Shown here one piece after another: positions 1-11,875 of a stretch of 64,000 nucleotides of DNA. The stretch is taken from positions 28,056,203 to 28,120,202 of the forward strand of contig CM055312.2 in assembly GCA_029255685.2 (NCBI GenBank), written 5' to 3'. Both the position numbers and the translations under genes were made by a program. The DNA is from Silene conica (Eukaryota; Streptophyta; Magnoliopsida; Caryophyllales; Caryophyllaceae). The notes beneath the pieces were generated by a model that was not told where the DNA came from, searched no databases, and saw only the letters and a program-made list of their open reading frames with translations. How positions within the stretch are numbered: the first letter of the stretch is position 1; every line of letters begins with the position of its first letter.

Positions 1-289
1 AGTACAACTTTCCATGCTGCGACAGATGGTCAGTCTGAAAGGACCATACAGACTTTAGAGTATCTATTGCGTACTTGTGAACTTAACTTTCAGACTTCGT
101 GGGAACAGAGTTTGCCGCTGGTTGAGTTCTAGTACAACAACAGTTATCATTCGTCGATCAAGATGGCTCCATATGACGCGCTTTATGGTAGGAAGTGTTG
201 TAGCCCGATTTGTTGGGATTAGTCGGGTGATGTTCATCATTTAGAACCTGACCAGTTAGCTGTGACCATTGATCATGCTCAGCTGATTC
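1..289 (+). pseudogene. Ty3/gypsy integrase fragment (5' part)
   Basis: Frame 1 from base 1 reads the end of a gypsy integrase core, with the family hallmarks TDGQSERTIQTLE, LPLVEF, YNNSYHSSI and APYDALYGRK. Two in-frame stops (TAG at 130-132 and 220-222) show it is dead. The left end is cut by the window. It continues at 1530 after a solo LTR inserted between the two parts. The family identification rests on these motifs. Confidence 0.85.
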
Positions 290-1529
290 TGTTGGGAAAT
301 GTGTCCTCAACAATAGTGCGATCACGTCAATGATAATAATCATTGTCAAAATCTTATGATAAGAATATGCAAGGGATGATCCGATATTATATATACTCAA
401 CTGACCAACATTAATCGGTAATGATTGGCTGACTAGAGTTTGACATTACTGTCGTATGACGGTGGTGGTCAGTTGATCCCTTTAGGTCACACCTATAGGA
501 TAATCCCCTTAACATATACATTGATTAATTACATACAATATGAATTGATCAAATTCCTTAAAATCGAATATCGAGAAATCAGAGGTTGAATCATAATGTA
601 AGATTTATATTGGAAATTGAAATGTGTCGATTATCAAATATTAATCGATATTTTTGAAATATCGAAATTAGAATATGAATGGTTCATGGTTATAACAAAC
701 GTTATATATCGTATCGACGATTATTATGATAACCATATATTGGGACGGTAATTACGAATTACTAAAATAATTTGTTAAATATGATTTAATTAATTTGGAA
801 ATAGTATTTATATGAAAAATATATTTTAAATTAATACAATTTAATTATGTCACATAGCATGTTACATATTATACAAACTGTACAAATCACTTTTGTAAAA
901 TGAAAGTCCATTTTACATTATTAGCCGTGTAAATGAAAGGAATAAGATTAATATTATGATATTATATCTTATTAACATAATTATTTGTTAGGGGTGATGT
1001 GACCTAACACTTAGCATTATGGGTAAGATAAAAAGGGTTTCTAACCATTCCTCATGCCCCCCTTTCACGGAAACCCTAACAACCCCTCCCTCTATATATG
1101 TGATATATTCTCATAATCATATTTACTCTAATGCTTGATTATTTTCTAGAGTAAGAAAATAATTTCAAAACCTCTAAAATTATATTATTACATAATATAT
1201 TAATATACTATAATAGTTATAGTATTTAATTTTCTAATTAGATTAATTAGAATTCGTTTTAAGGTAAAACCGTTTTTGTTCACCTAGTCCGAGTTAATCT
1301 CGGTTGGTTATGGGTAAGTCTTGGGTGCAATTTGAAGGAGGCAATCTACGTTGGTTGCTCCGTGGAGGATCGTCCTTAGCATTCTTGGACCGATTGTAAG
1401 GGTTCTTCTATTTATATTTCCGCAACTTATATTACATGCATAAGATCTAAATAAATTAATGAGTTAATTTTGTTATATAATTAGTAAGACTAATTTTATG
1501 GTTAAGTTAGTATGACCTAATTTTGTTCA
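290..1529 (+). mobile_element. Solo LTR inserted in gypsy integrase
   Basis: A 1240-bp AT-rich segment starts TGTTGGG and ends TTGTTCA, flanked by the 5-bp duplication GATTC (285-289 and 1530-1534). It carries no coding sequence and no second LTR, so it is a solo LTR left by LTR-LTR recombination. Its first ~250 bases resemble the reverse complement of the LTR of the element at 27248-36262 (same start, the TTGACATTA..GTC block, and the GATCCCTTTAGGTCA block), so it belongs to the same or a sister family. Confidence 0.88.
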
Positions 1530-2024
1530 GATTCGTGGTAGGATGAAGGCCGCTCAGGACCGGCAGAAATCATACGCCGATGTTCGCCGTAGACCGCTTG
1601 AGTTTGAGGCTGGTGATCGAGTGTTTCTCAGAGTTTCTCCGATGAAAGGTGTGAAAATATTTGGTGTTAAGGGCAAGTTGAGCCCAAAGTACATTAGACC
1701 GTATGAGATTTTGAAGAATATTGGTGGCGTTGCTTATAGGTTGGATTTGCCTCCGAGATTGGGCAAGGTGCATAGTGTCTTCCATGTTTCACAGCTCCGC
1801 AAGTATGTCAGTGACCATAGTCATGTTCTTCAGAGGGAGATCGATAACCTTGAGCCGAATCTCGCATTCGAAGAGCATCCCGTGAAGATCCTTGATCGTC
1901 AGGACCGGAAGCTGAGGAGCAAGGTGGTGCCCCTAGTGAAGATCTTTGGCAATGTGGCGATGTGGAAGAGTAGACTTGGGAGACAGAAGCTTCGATGCGC
2001 GCTACGCATCCGTCCCTCTTTGAT
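1530..2024 (+). pseudogene. Ty3/gypsy integrase C-terminus with chromodomain-like tail
   Basis: This continues the integrase broken at 290. It reads KAAQDRQKSYADVRRRPLEF, GDRVFLRVSPMKG, the GKLSPKYIRPYEIL motif and SVFHVSQLRKYV, all typical of plant gypsy integrase C-termini. Near 1950 the frame shifts by one; the other frame then reads a VEESTWETEASMR stretch, which looks like the end of a chromodomain. That tail suggests a chromovirus (Tekay/Del-type) element, a family-level inference. The short minus-strand ORF overlapping it is a shadow. Confidence 0.85.
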
Positions 2025-3029
2025 TGAGGTATTTTTCTTAGACTTTTCTTCGTTCAAGTTTCGAGGACGAAACTTTTTGAAAGTTTGGGTGATTGTAACA
2101 TCCCGTATTTTCGTAAAATAATATTTTAATATTTTAAAGTATTTTTCGGAATATAATATTATTTTAATAATATTTCGTAAATCTTAATTTAGGAATTTCC
2201 GTTAAGTTCCGTCTTAAGGTTCATTTTATCTTAAGATATTTAGTTCACTTGGCATTCCCGTCTTAAGGTTTCCGTTCCACTTAATTAGGAAACCCGACTC
2301 TTAAATAAAAGGACAACTCATTTCTTTCTTCTTACGACATCTCATTTCCCTCAAAACTCAATCACTGTAAACACAAAACCTCCATTTTCTCTCTTTGAAA
2401 AGCTAGCTTCTAAAAGGATCATCTAAAGGCTTATCTTAACTCTAATCAAGGTAATGTTTCCATATTCGGATTCCTCGCGCAATTTCCGTTCTTTTTATCA
2501 CTTTTATTTCTCAATTCTCAACCTTCCATTTCCGGGCTGTTTTTGCCCTAATTCGTTTTAGGCTTCTAATATACTTTTTTATGTTCTTAGGAGTTGGCTT
2601 GGACGACCCAGAGGTTGATTCTTACATTGTGGAGGAAGAGCATAGCACGCTTGAGGTGACGATAATGAGCTTACTCGGTCTATTTTGTGATATTAGCATT
2701 TCTTTGTGTTTTTTATGTGTTCTTATGATTAGAAGTATGAAATAGGTTGCAAACATCTTTAGTATGTTTATTATTCTGGTTCTTATGAGAAATTTGTGTT
2801 GAAATCATTATAAGGGTTGATATTTGAGTATACATGAAGATGAGTTTAATTTGGGGAATTTGTTGTAGATGCATGAATTTGATGTTGTTTATATGTTTCT
2901 TATACTTGTTTGATACTATAAACATGTTGGGACTGTTGAGTTGTTGTTTAGAAACGTGTTTAGGATGATTTGATGAAGGATTGAATTGTTTATCAATGTC
3001 GAAAATGGCGTATTCTGCGTTTAGGGACT

Positions 3030-3415
3030 CTGAGCCGGTAGGTCGACCGGCTGAGAGGTTGTTCTATTGTGATTTTCGTATGTTAGAAAATTGGTGATGG
3101 GCTCCCAGCCGGATGGCCGGCCGCCGGTCCACCGGTTGAGAGACCCTATTGGTTGTTACTTTTTCAGGAAAATGTTAGGGAAGGGATTCCTAACCGGTAG
3201 GCCGGCGACCGGTGGACCGGCTAAGAATCTCCTCCCCCCTTTAAGAAAGACGTAAGTAGTTTGTTGAGGGAGGATTCCTAGCCGGGTGGCCGGCAGCCGG
3301 TCCACCGGCTGAGGATCCTTTCCTGTTGGATTTTCAATGTTGGCTGCGTATGGGAAGGGACTCCCAGCCGGCTGACCGGCCGACGGTCTGGCACCGGCTG
3401 AGAGCCCTGTTCTCA
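3030..3415 (+). repeat. GC-rich palindromic module, five copies in the LTR
   Basis: Five copies of a ~40-bp self-complementary module (core CCGG..ACCGGCTGAGAG, flanked by CAGCCGG) lie about 75-90 bp apart near 3033, 3107, 3190, 3281 and 3367. Each could fold into a hairpin. The sequence between modules is not obviously repeated. The 86-aa minus-strand ORF across it is a by-product of the GC-rich repeat. Confidence 0.8.
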
Positions 3416-3679
3416 TCTAAAACTTGTTTAACTTATGATCGGTTTATCCGATTTGCTTGAGACTTCTTCCGTGTGTCTTGTATGTTCTTTGAGGTCCCCA
3501 AAGTTTGGGCGGCACTATATTGGGTTTGGGAACGAAATTGAGGATGAAAGACCCCCCGGCCGGGCAACCGGAAGGGAAACCGGCTCCACCCCGACTTAGT
3601 TCCCGGGGTCAATTAAGTGTTGACTAAATGATTGGAAGTAAGTAAGACTAGGACATAGTACATGGTTGTAGTACATATC

Positions 3680-4170
3680 GGAATATGTCTGAGTCGGGAC
3701 CCCTAGAGTACGATATGTACTGTTGTATGTTGCATATCAAGCTATGTCTGAGTCGGGACCTCTAGTTTGATATGTGCGTGTTTGTGGCGTGACGGCCATG
3801 TCTGAGTCGGGACCTCTGGATCGTCACGTGTATGGATGATGCGGTGGGAGATGTCTGAGTCAGGACCTCTTTCCCTCCGTGAGTTTGTTTGACCGTGGTG
3901 AGTCAGGTCTGAGTCGGGATCCTGATTCACTACGAAGGGTAATGGTTATGGCTGAGTCGGGTCATTGAACCATTATTAGCTGATCGGTATACATTCATGC
4001 TTGAGTCGGGGTTCACGGATGAATGTCAACTGACCTTGTGTACCAAGTCTACCTGAGTCGGAGTGTGGCTTGGGCACTGCTGATTGTGTTTAGTTCTTTC
4101 CTGAATTGGGGTTAGTTCTAGATACTGCTGTTTGCATGTACTTGCCTGAGTTGGGGGTACAGTGTCAGAT
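3680..4170 (+). repeat. Degenerate minisatellite with TGAGTCGGGACCTCT core
   Basis: About eight to nine copies of a roughly 45-58-bp unit share the core TGAGTCGG(G)ACC. The core alternates with short arms that tend to be inverted around it (GATATGT..ACATATC style). It lies within the gypsy 3' LTR. The copies are clearly diverged. Confidence 0.75.
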
Positions 4171-4596
4171 GTTGCTGAATGGTTGTTTACCTAGAGTATT
4201 GTTTATCATTGAGTATTGTTCGTCCAAGGCATTGGACGGCTCTTATTCTGAGTTCGTAAATGGTTTGAGGAGAAAGACCCCCAGGCAACCGGAAGGGAGA
4301 CCGGCTCTCGCCTCAAATAGTTTCCGAAGTTAGTTAAGAGTTATTGCATAGTGATGCATGTTGATATAAAGGATGGTTTTTTTATACTTCGCGTATTGTG
4401 ATGTTGAAGTATGATGGATGTTCTTATGTGTTACGTGTTGCTAACAATAGGTGGCTAGGAGAACTCTAGTCACTCCCCATTGATTGTGGCGTACATGTTT
4501 TTATGTATGTAGGTACATGATGGCTGATGGAGGGTTACTGAGGCTAGCGAGCGATGATCCTATCATCGATGACATACACTTTATCGTTTAGCTAGA

Positions 4597-6264
4597 TGAT
4601 GCGCGAGATTAAGTCGTCGGTTCTCACGATCAAACAAATTTATAAACCTAAAAATAGTAGTATAATAGGGTTATCGTTCGCAAAGACGGTGGGGAAGTTG
4701 TATAGTTATGTTCTAATTGAAGCTAGAGTCGGGGTAATAGGTTTGTGATTGGTTAACAACTAAGAAACAAGTAAAGCAAATAAATTGAGATTAAATCGAT
4801 GGAAGGGAAAACCAGGGTGTCGGGGGTCACTAAGATGGGTAGACGAAGATACGAGAAAGCAAACTAGAAGGTCTCAAATAAGTAGTCTCGGGTAGTCTCT
4901 TCTCTCGAGTCGACTAACCTAGGTCGGAATACCCTAGCTTTCGCTACAAATACCACAACCAACCATTAAGCATGCTAAGACAAACCCTCAACCGTCGCTA
5001 AAGGCAAGTCACGCTAAAATCAAAGCCCGACTTTCGTTGAAGCAAATCATCAAACACCTAGCATGCAACTAATGGAAAACTACTTTATCAAGAACAACTA
5101 ATCAACAAACTAGCATGAATTTATCATCTAATCACCACCCAAGTTCCCCCTAACCCTAGATATAAAACTACTCACTCATGATTAAGGAAAGCATGTGAAC
5201 AATTGATGGGTAAATGATAAACATGTTGGATTATGGTAAGAACAGTCAAATGAACAAAGGAAACTTAAACAAATGAAATAACTAAGTAAGGATTAGGAAG
5301 ATTATACCATTAACAAAGGAAAAGGAAGTAACTTGGATAACAAGATGAAGAATTCTTTCAAACCCTTCAAATTACAACCCAAAATATCCTCTAACAATGC
5401 CCAAGAAAATTACTAAAGAAGATTACTAAAGAGAGATTAACAAGATTGAAAGATTAAACTAAAATCTAAGAAGAATTAAGTATTTTTAGAGAGTTTTTGT
5501 GACTAAGTATGAAGGAATAAAACAGTAGAAAACCCTAAAATTGCGTAAAAAGTAATGTCTAAATAAATGATACAAGTGCGGGTTTATATAGTGCGCGAAA
5601 TTCTGAAAAGTGATTCGCAGCCGGTCAACCGGCTGCCGGTGGTAGACCGTCTGGGAGACCAAATGCCAACTTCTAAAACATTCTTCAATTGTCCTTGCTT
5701 CTCAGCCGACCGGCCGGCTGCCGGTCTGGCACCGGCTGGGAGGCCTATTCTTCACTTCTGATTTTTCTTCAACCTTCAACATGTACAGGTCCCCTCAGCC
5801 GGTGGACCGGCTGCCGGTTGTCCACCGGCTGGGAGCCCTTTTTCAGTAATCTGCCCAAAAATGCATTTTTGTTCAAACTTCGAAAATTTGGCTAAGTATG
5901 GGAAACGATCCCCAGCCGGCCAACCGGCTGCCGGCTGGGAGTCAAAGTTCAAGGTCTGCCCAAATTCTTCATTTTTCACTTGAAAGTCAAGTCAAGGTCC
6001 CCCAGCCGGCCTACCGGCTGCCGGCTGGGGACCGGCTGGAAGGCACTGGGTAGGATTCTTGCCATTTCTCTTCATTTTACTCCAAAAATCATCTCGTTTG
6101 CTTCCGTTTCCTCATTCACGCCACAATACCTACAACACGGGAACCAAATAGGAATAGTCGAGATAACGGGCATAAAAACGAGCAAAGGCACGCAAAACGA
6201 GGTCAAATCGGGATTGAAAACGAAGAATACATAATGAAAATAATGACCAAAATGAAGCTCATCA
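4597..6264 (-). mobile_element. Solo LTR-like insertion with CTAGA duplication
   Basis: A 1668-bp insertion begins TGATG and ends CATCA on the plus strand and is flanked by CTAGA at 4592-4596 and 6265-6269. On the minus strand it starts TGATGAGCTTCATTTTGGTC, resembling the start of the Tat/Ogre-type LTR at 48540. No coding capacity and no second LTR were seen, so a solo LTR is the simplest reading. The opposite end has only a short terminal match, so it does not look like a TIR transposon. Confidence 0.68.
5605..6055 (-). repeat. GC-rich palindromic module, five copies in the nested LTR
   Basis: Five copies of CAGCCGGtnnACCGGCTGCC-type modules lie near 5619, 5702, 5797, 5913 and 6002. They share their consensus with the modules at 3030-3415, although the two host LTRs are otherwise different. 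The small ORFs here are artefacts of the repeat. Confidence 0.8.
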
Positions 6265-6484
6265 CTAGACCTAGACTTTTGTTATACATTGAGTGCCTGT
6301 AGGGATATGCTATCCCAGGCTGCAGTTTTGTACTTTTGGTTTTGTACTTAGACTTATATATTTATCTATGTTTTGTTCATTTCCGCATGTATAGTTTTGC
6401 TTAATTCACCTCGTACTTAGTCAAGCATGTTAAAGTTTTAATTCTGCGCAAATTTTGGTATGTTTGTATGTTTATATTTTTCGC

Positions 6485-7335
6485 TGCGACGAGGGGTTTT
6501 ACATACTTAACTATAATAGCATAATATAACCATAAAATGAACAATTAAGACACAATGAAGTGGAAAATGCACCCAATACATGAATAATCATCCAATACTC
6601 CAATAAACATCATCCAACTTGTTCACACATCATAATTCATGTGAGATATCATCTAATCATATGAAAATTCATCCAACATCATCTTCATGAAGAATTAGAC
6701 ATAAAACCTCAAACATAAACTAAAAGTATTGACATTTAAGTCGAGAAACCGATCACCGTTACCTCTTGTTCTTCAATCTTCGATAGAGTTGTCTATTATG
6801 TAAGAATCTGCCTCCAGGTCATCTAAGTTAATGTCTAAACATCAAAATAGGAAAATTAGAGGAAGAATCCTAATATGGGTAAGACAAAATTTCTGAACAA
6901 GAAAGAAAGTTGAATACTTTCTTACATAGAAAGAAGGAACACGGCGAGAGGAAGAGAACCATATAAAGAACTCGAGAGTTGATGGAGAAACGAAGGAGTT
7001 ATGAAGAAGTTTGTGTTCTTGAAAAAGTGTAATAATGGTGTGTTTTGTTTTGTGTGGTTTTGCTAAAACATAGAGGAGAAAGATGAAGAGATGAAATGAC
7101 TAGCTTTCCTTCAAAAGGTTGGTTTTGTCTAGAAATTGGTCTATGAGTTAGGTTTGACTCAAAATTGGTCAAGTGAATTGAAAATGACTCGGGAATGCAT
7201 CTTAAACCTACTACAACTTAAGACGAGGATAAATATTATATTCTAATTAATATTTTACGAAAATATATTTAAAATATAACATTTTAAATAAAAGTTAAAA
7301 CATCTTTAAAATATACGAGACATAAATCTCGGAGG
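6485..7335 (-). mobile_element. Possible inverted LTR fragment
   Basis: Read on the minus strand, this AT-rich stretch looks like the 5' part of a gypsy-type LTR: CCGAGATTTATGTCTCG, runs of AATATTTT.CGTAAAAT like those after 2094, then a pyrimidine-rich leader. It lies in opposite orientation to the surrounding LTR. No TSD was found, and the borders are approximate. Confidence 0.35.
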
Positions 7336-7739
7336 TCATCTTTCGCTCTAGTCGTCTCTTAGAGCTTTTCACTCCTAGAGGGGTGTGCACATTTATGACT
7401 TGAGTTTGGAGGGGCTTGTGTGGTTGAGACACGTCGTCTGGCAGAGGATCTTGAGTCGCACTCGAGTCCTGGAACCTGTGAGTTGTGAGTACGGTTGGAC
7501 GTGTTTCGATACTCGGGAGTATGACCGGACGTGCCTCGGTACTCGAGAGTGATAAGGTGGGATTATGGATACGGTTGTGCGTGTCCCGGTACCGGTATAT
7601 GTGCTATAGTATGGTCAAGAGTAGTGCATGTCACGGTCTAGTTGCATGTTGCATTTATTATCGTATTCAATGTTTTATATATGTTTATATTGAAATTGAC
7701 GTGTTTTGGTGTTGTGTAATTGTCACCCATTTCTGGGGT

Positions 7740-8235
7740 TAGAGGTTTAACCAAGCCGATTTGAGCTCGAGCTCGGGTGGGCTTGGAATCGGCTCGGAAA
7801 CTTGAGCTTGAGCGCGGAATCGGCTCAGAATTATCGAGCTTAAAAAATCAAAGCTTGGAATCATCTTAGATTAGTCTCGAGCTCTATTCCTGTTCGCTTA
7901 AATCTTTATTTTCTTTACTTTATTGAAATTTTAACTCAAAATAAAAATAAATATATTTTAAGAAAAATGCAAATATACGAAACATATGATTATAAATGCT
8001 AAAATGACATTTTATTAGGAACAAAAACAATTATAAAATGACAAAATACCTAAAAATAATAGATAAGCCTAAACAAACTTCCTATTCCGAGCTCTACTAA
8101 GCTCGGAATCGGCTCGGATTTGGACAACCGCGGCTCGAAATCGGCTCGGAATTAGTTTTGACTAATTTCGAGCCGAACATTTACCGAGCTGATTCTGAGG
8201 GCTCTACGAGCCGGCTCAGATCTATTACAGGCCTA
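7740..8235. mobile_element. Possible hAT-type MITE
   Basis: A ~0.5-kb non-coding segment is bounded by inverted GAGC/CTCGG-rich ends (TAGAGGTTTAACCAAGCCGA on the left, and TAGGCCTGTAATAGATCTGA read from the right). It contains many GGCTCGGAATC-like words in both orientations. Flanking 8-mers match only partly, so the TSD is weak. It sits in the distal part of the gypsy LTR. Confidence 0.42.
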
Positions 8236-8533
8236 TCCAGGGTGGCCTGTGTCGATCCATATGATATTTATAAGCATATGGGGAACAGGTCATATTCAGG
8301 TTGTAATGGTAGCACGCGGGAGACTGGATGAGCAGTGACGACATCCGAGTCGAGTATAAATAGTTAGAAGAATAAAGAGGTCATGAGTTGTATTTATTGA
8401 TTTGTTACGTTGTATAATCATTTAATTGTTATTTATAATAAAAGTGTTTTCAATTGTATCTCTGTCTTCACTGCCATGGGAAATCAAGATGATAACGCTC
8501 CAATGATTTTGGTCGGATAAGCGGAGTGTTACA

Positions 8534-8684
8534 CCTTTAAAGGGTAGACTGAAATTCTTCCATATATTCCCGGTAAATTGAACATTGACATTTGTGAGTG
8601 GAATGGAATTTGGGTAGCAATTCATAGTTTGAAACTACATTTTTTGTAAATTATGACGTGGAAAATTTTGGAAATTTTGTGAAA
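8534..8684. other. Short unassigned spacer
   Basis: AT-rich sequence between the gypsy LTR end and the Mutator-like element. No gene or repeat recognised. Confidence 0.5.
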
Positions 8685-10658
8685 GGGTTAATTTATAAAC
8701 AATACCAATATAATGACCCTTTTTCATAATCAATACCAACATAATTAATAATTAGTAATCAATACCAAAATATTAACTTTTTTCTATTATAGGTACCAAG
8801 TCACGTGAAAATCTCACACTAATCTACTCTAACAAGTCCAAAAAGCCATTATTCAAGTACAAACCTCTACTAACCCATCTTCAAAATCATTCTCTTAGAT
8901 AAAACCACTTTTTAAAGTAGGAAAAAGGATAATTTGTGAGAAACTATAGGAAAAAGGATAATTTGTGAGAAACTACCTTACTTTTATGCCCATTTGTGAA
9001 CAACTACCTTACTTTTTTTTGTTAAAAACTACCTTTTATTTTAATTGTTTGTTAAAAACTACCTAAAAAAAGTATTGAGGCCAATTTCTATTTATTATTG
9101 GTTTCACACGTGTGAGTTCTCCAAATTTTTATTCTTATTTTGTCGTAAAACTTGATATCCAAGTTTATCCTTCTTATTTAAAGTTCTAAACGAAAGGGAA
9201 TTCTTGCCATTAGCTTCAATTTCTTTCTTTAAGCATGTGAAATAATTGCTCCGGATGATGAACATGGGCTAAATGGTATGAACTCTATGCTATTAGTGAA
9301 TAGGTGTTAGTCATGCATTTATTTGATAAAATGCACTAGTATTAATTTGTTTATGCATTTCTGATACATATTGTTCTACTCATTGCCGTATGATACCGCA
9401 ATACTTCATATTTCATTTGCAGCAGCCATAGTAACTCCCTCTCTTGTCAAAAACTACGTAGGGGGCAAAAGTAGGATGTCCAAGTGCTACTTGCTAGTGA
9501 AAGGATTTAGCAGAAAGAAATTGAAGCTAATGGCAAGAATTGCATTTCGTTTAGAACTTTAGATAAGAAGGATAAGCTTGGATATCAAGTTTAACGACAA
9601 AATAAGAATGAAAATTTAGAGAACTCACACGTGTGAAACCAATAATAAATAGAAACTAGTTTTAACCTCGTGCAAAAATGCACGAGGTCGTTTTAATAAT
9701 ATTGTTACTTTAAATAGTTCTATTAATAATCTGAATATATTTTTGATAATGAAATTTTAGGTTATATGTTATAATTGATTAAGATTTTTGTAATATCATT
9801 GACATTATAAGTATTTTTTTTGACATTATTGTTATTTTAATTTATTCTTATTGCTATTTTAATTTAGTACTGTCATGAAAATTGTATTTGAAATTTCGAT
9901 CATGTAATTACGCCATCAACTCATAATCAGATTATAATTTGCGTGGAGTAGTTTATAATTTTTATTACGCTAACTCATAATCAGATTATAATTTGCGTGG
10001 AGGAGTTTATAATTTCTTTTTCCTGATTGTATATTAATATTACGTTATTTTAATCTTGTTTAAAATTTTGTGTGTTCGGTTTTTTATTGTTGTAAATTGT
10101 TATTAATCATAATATTCTAATCATTTAAATAAATTGTGGTCTAATTAACACAATGTGTATTTCTAATTAATTGATTTATTTAAAAATGTTCGTAATGTTT
10201 CGTAATCTACGATTTTAGGAATTTATTTGGAATACGTAAAATATTAGGCGGTTATTGTGCAGAGAAATCATAAAGTATTATGCGGGACCCACCTGAGTGA
10301 ATATAAAAAAAAAAAAAAAAAAACTTTGATGAATGATGTGGCGCAACCACAGCCTAATAAATGTTTCAGAATTTATATAGATAAGATTGGCCTCAAAACT
10401 TTTTTTAGGTAGTTAACAAAAAATTAAAATGAAAGGTAGTTTTTAACCAAAAAAAAAAGTAAGGTAGTTGTTCACAAATGGGCATAAATGTAAGGTAGTT
10501 TCTCACAAATTATCCTAGGAAAAAACTAGAGTAAAAAGGCGACTTGGTACCTAACATAGAAAAACGTTAATATCTTGGTATTGATTATTAATTATTGATT
10601 ATGTTGGTATTGATTATGAAAAAGAGGATTAAAGTTGGTAGTGTTTATCAATTTACCC
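8685..10658. mobile_element. Mutator-like (MULE) non-autonomous element with long inverted arms
   Basis: The left arm (8685 to about 9240) and right arm (about 9515-10658) are reverse complements over several hundred bases, interrupted by a Helitron in the right arm and an extra ~120 bp in the left. Ends begin GGGTTAATTTATAAACAATA and, read inward from the right, GGGTAAATTGATAAACACTA. Nine-base flanks TTTGTGAAA (8676-8684) and TTTATGAAA (10659-10667) match at 8 of 9, as expected for a MULE. No transposase is present; the small ORF at 9371 in the centre has no recognisable domain. Confidence 0.72.
9656..10386 (-). mobile_element. Non-autonomous Helitron inside the MULE arm
   Basis: On the minus strand the element starts TCTTATCTATATAAATT and ends with a 9-bp-stem hairpin (plus-strand 9666-9687) followed by TTAAAACTAG, so both the 5' TC and 3' CTRR hallmarks are present. 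The opposite MULE arm preserves the empty site, showing that 731 bp were inserted exactly between A (9655) and T (10387) with no duplication. No Rep/helicase ORF is present. Confidence 0.88.
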
Positions 10659-11255
10659 TTTATGAAATTGGTATATTTAAATTAATTTGGTCTCTTCTGT
10701 ACTAAAATGCTATACTTGTAATTTTTGATGGTGATGGATGATGATAAAACGAAGATACAACTTAGAAGTTTAAGCAATGACCTTTAATAAAAACTCAAAT
10801 TCTCATTGAACAGACACTATTGTCACAAGCTGATTACGGATAATATTCCTTCTCAAATCATGCAAATGGCAATTATAAATGTAAGGTAGTTTCTCACAAA
10901 TTATCCTAGGAAAAAACTAGAGTAAAAAGGCGACTTGGTACCTAACATAGAAAAACGTTAATATCTTGGTATTGATTATTAATTATTGATTATGTTGGTA
11001 TTGATTATGAAAAAGAGGATTAAAGTTGGTAGTGTTTATCAATTTACCCTTTATGAAATTGGTATATTTAAATTAATTTGGTCTCTCCTGTACTAAAATG
11101 CTATACTTGTAATTTTTGATGGTGATGGATGATGATAAAACGAAGATACAACTTAGAAATTTAAGCAATGACCTTTAATAAAAACTCAAATTCTCACAGA
11201 CACTATTGTCACAAGCTGATTACGGATAGTATTCTTTCTCAAATCATGCAAATGG
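10484..11255 (+). repeat. Tandem duplication, ~391-bp unit, spanning the MULE right end
   Basis: Bases 10484-10874 recur at 10875-11255 with very few differences. The unit contains the right terminus of the MULE, its target duplication and ~215 bp of flanking DNA ending GCAAATGGCAAT. It arose after the MULE inserted. Confidence 0.9.
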
Positions 11256-11875
11256 CAATATCCAAAAGATGCTCCATTTTCTCTCACTTGCCATTCCACT
11301 TGTTTTATTGTGAAAGAGTGAATTCGTTTTCAACTTCTGATGAATGTTATCCATCACAAGCAAAAAAAAAATTGTAATAGATATAGGTAGACAATATTTT
11401 TGTTGTACGGATCAAATGATGTACATTGCAATAACTCTTTCTTTTTTGGAAAACACGGAATATTTAAATTTAAATAAATTTTAGCACTTTTCAAGGTTAT
11501 GTTAATTGCTCCCCAAATTCCAATATAGGTATCAACAAAACAAGAACTCAAATCTTAAAATTAAGAAGCAACTTTTACTTGCAATAGTAGAACTTTTTAC
11601 TTCGAGTTCTTCGTGATTACCCCAGGACTAAGAACCATTATTGCTAAGGTTATGTTATAAGGGAAAGTAATATGCCATTCAGTTTACAAGCGGCACAGCT
11701 GGCAGCACAAAAACAATGTGCTTTCTTACATATAAGCCTGAGTCATCAGGCTTAGAAAGATTACTTCATAATACTTGAACTGACAATACAAATAATACAA
11801 ATAACAAGAAAAAGTTCTTTGTTTGGATGAGTTTGTCAAGTGTGTGGCCTTGCAACAAACTCAGACTCAAAAGGT
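11256..11875. other. Downstream flank of the zinc-finger gene
   Basis: No repeat or gene recognised. Because the adjacent gene is on the minus strand, this includes its 3' UTR and downstream region. No single clear polyadenylation signal could be chosen. Confidence 0.5.

Larger units (their letters stand above)
2094..8533 (+). mobile_element. 3' LTR of the gypsy element, with nested insertions
   Basis: The LTR begins TGTAACATCCCG directly after the integrase and a short purine-rich stretch, and appears to end at GGAGTGTTACA (8533), so its ends form the inverted pair TGTAACA/TGTTACA. The 6.4-kb span is inflated by an insertion at 4597-6264, a probable MITE at 7740-8235 and possibly an inverted fragment at 6485-7335. 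It contains two minisatellite zones. No genes were found. CCTTT follows the right end and would be the TSD, but its partner lies outside the window. The right boundary is less certain than the left. Confidence 0.6.

Noticed and set aside
3030-4170. CRISPR-like array of repeats and spacers
   Set aside because: Plant LTR context, degenerate repeats, irregular spacing, no cas genes.
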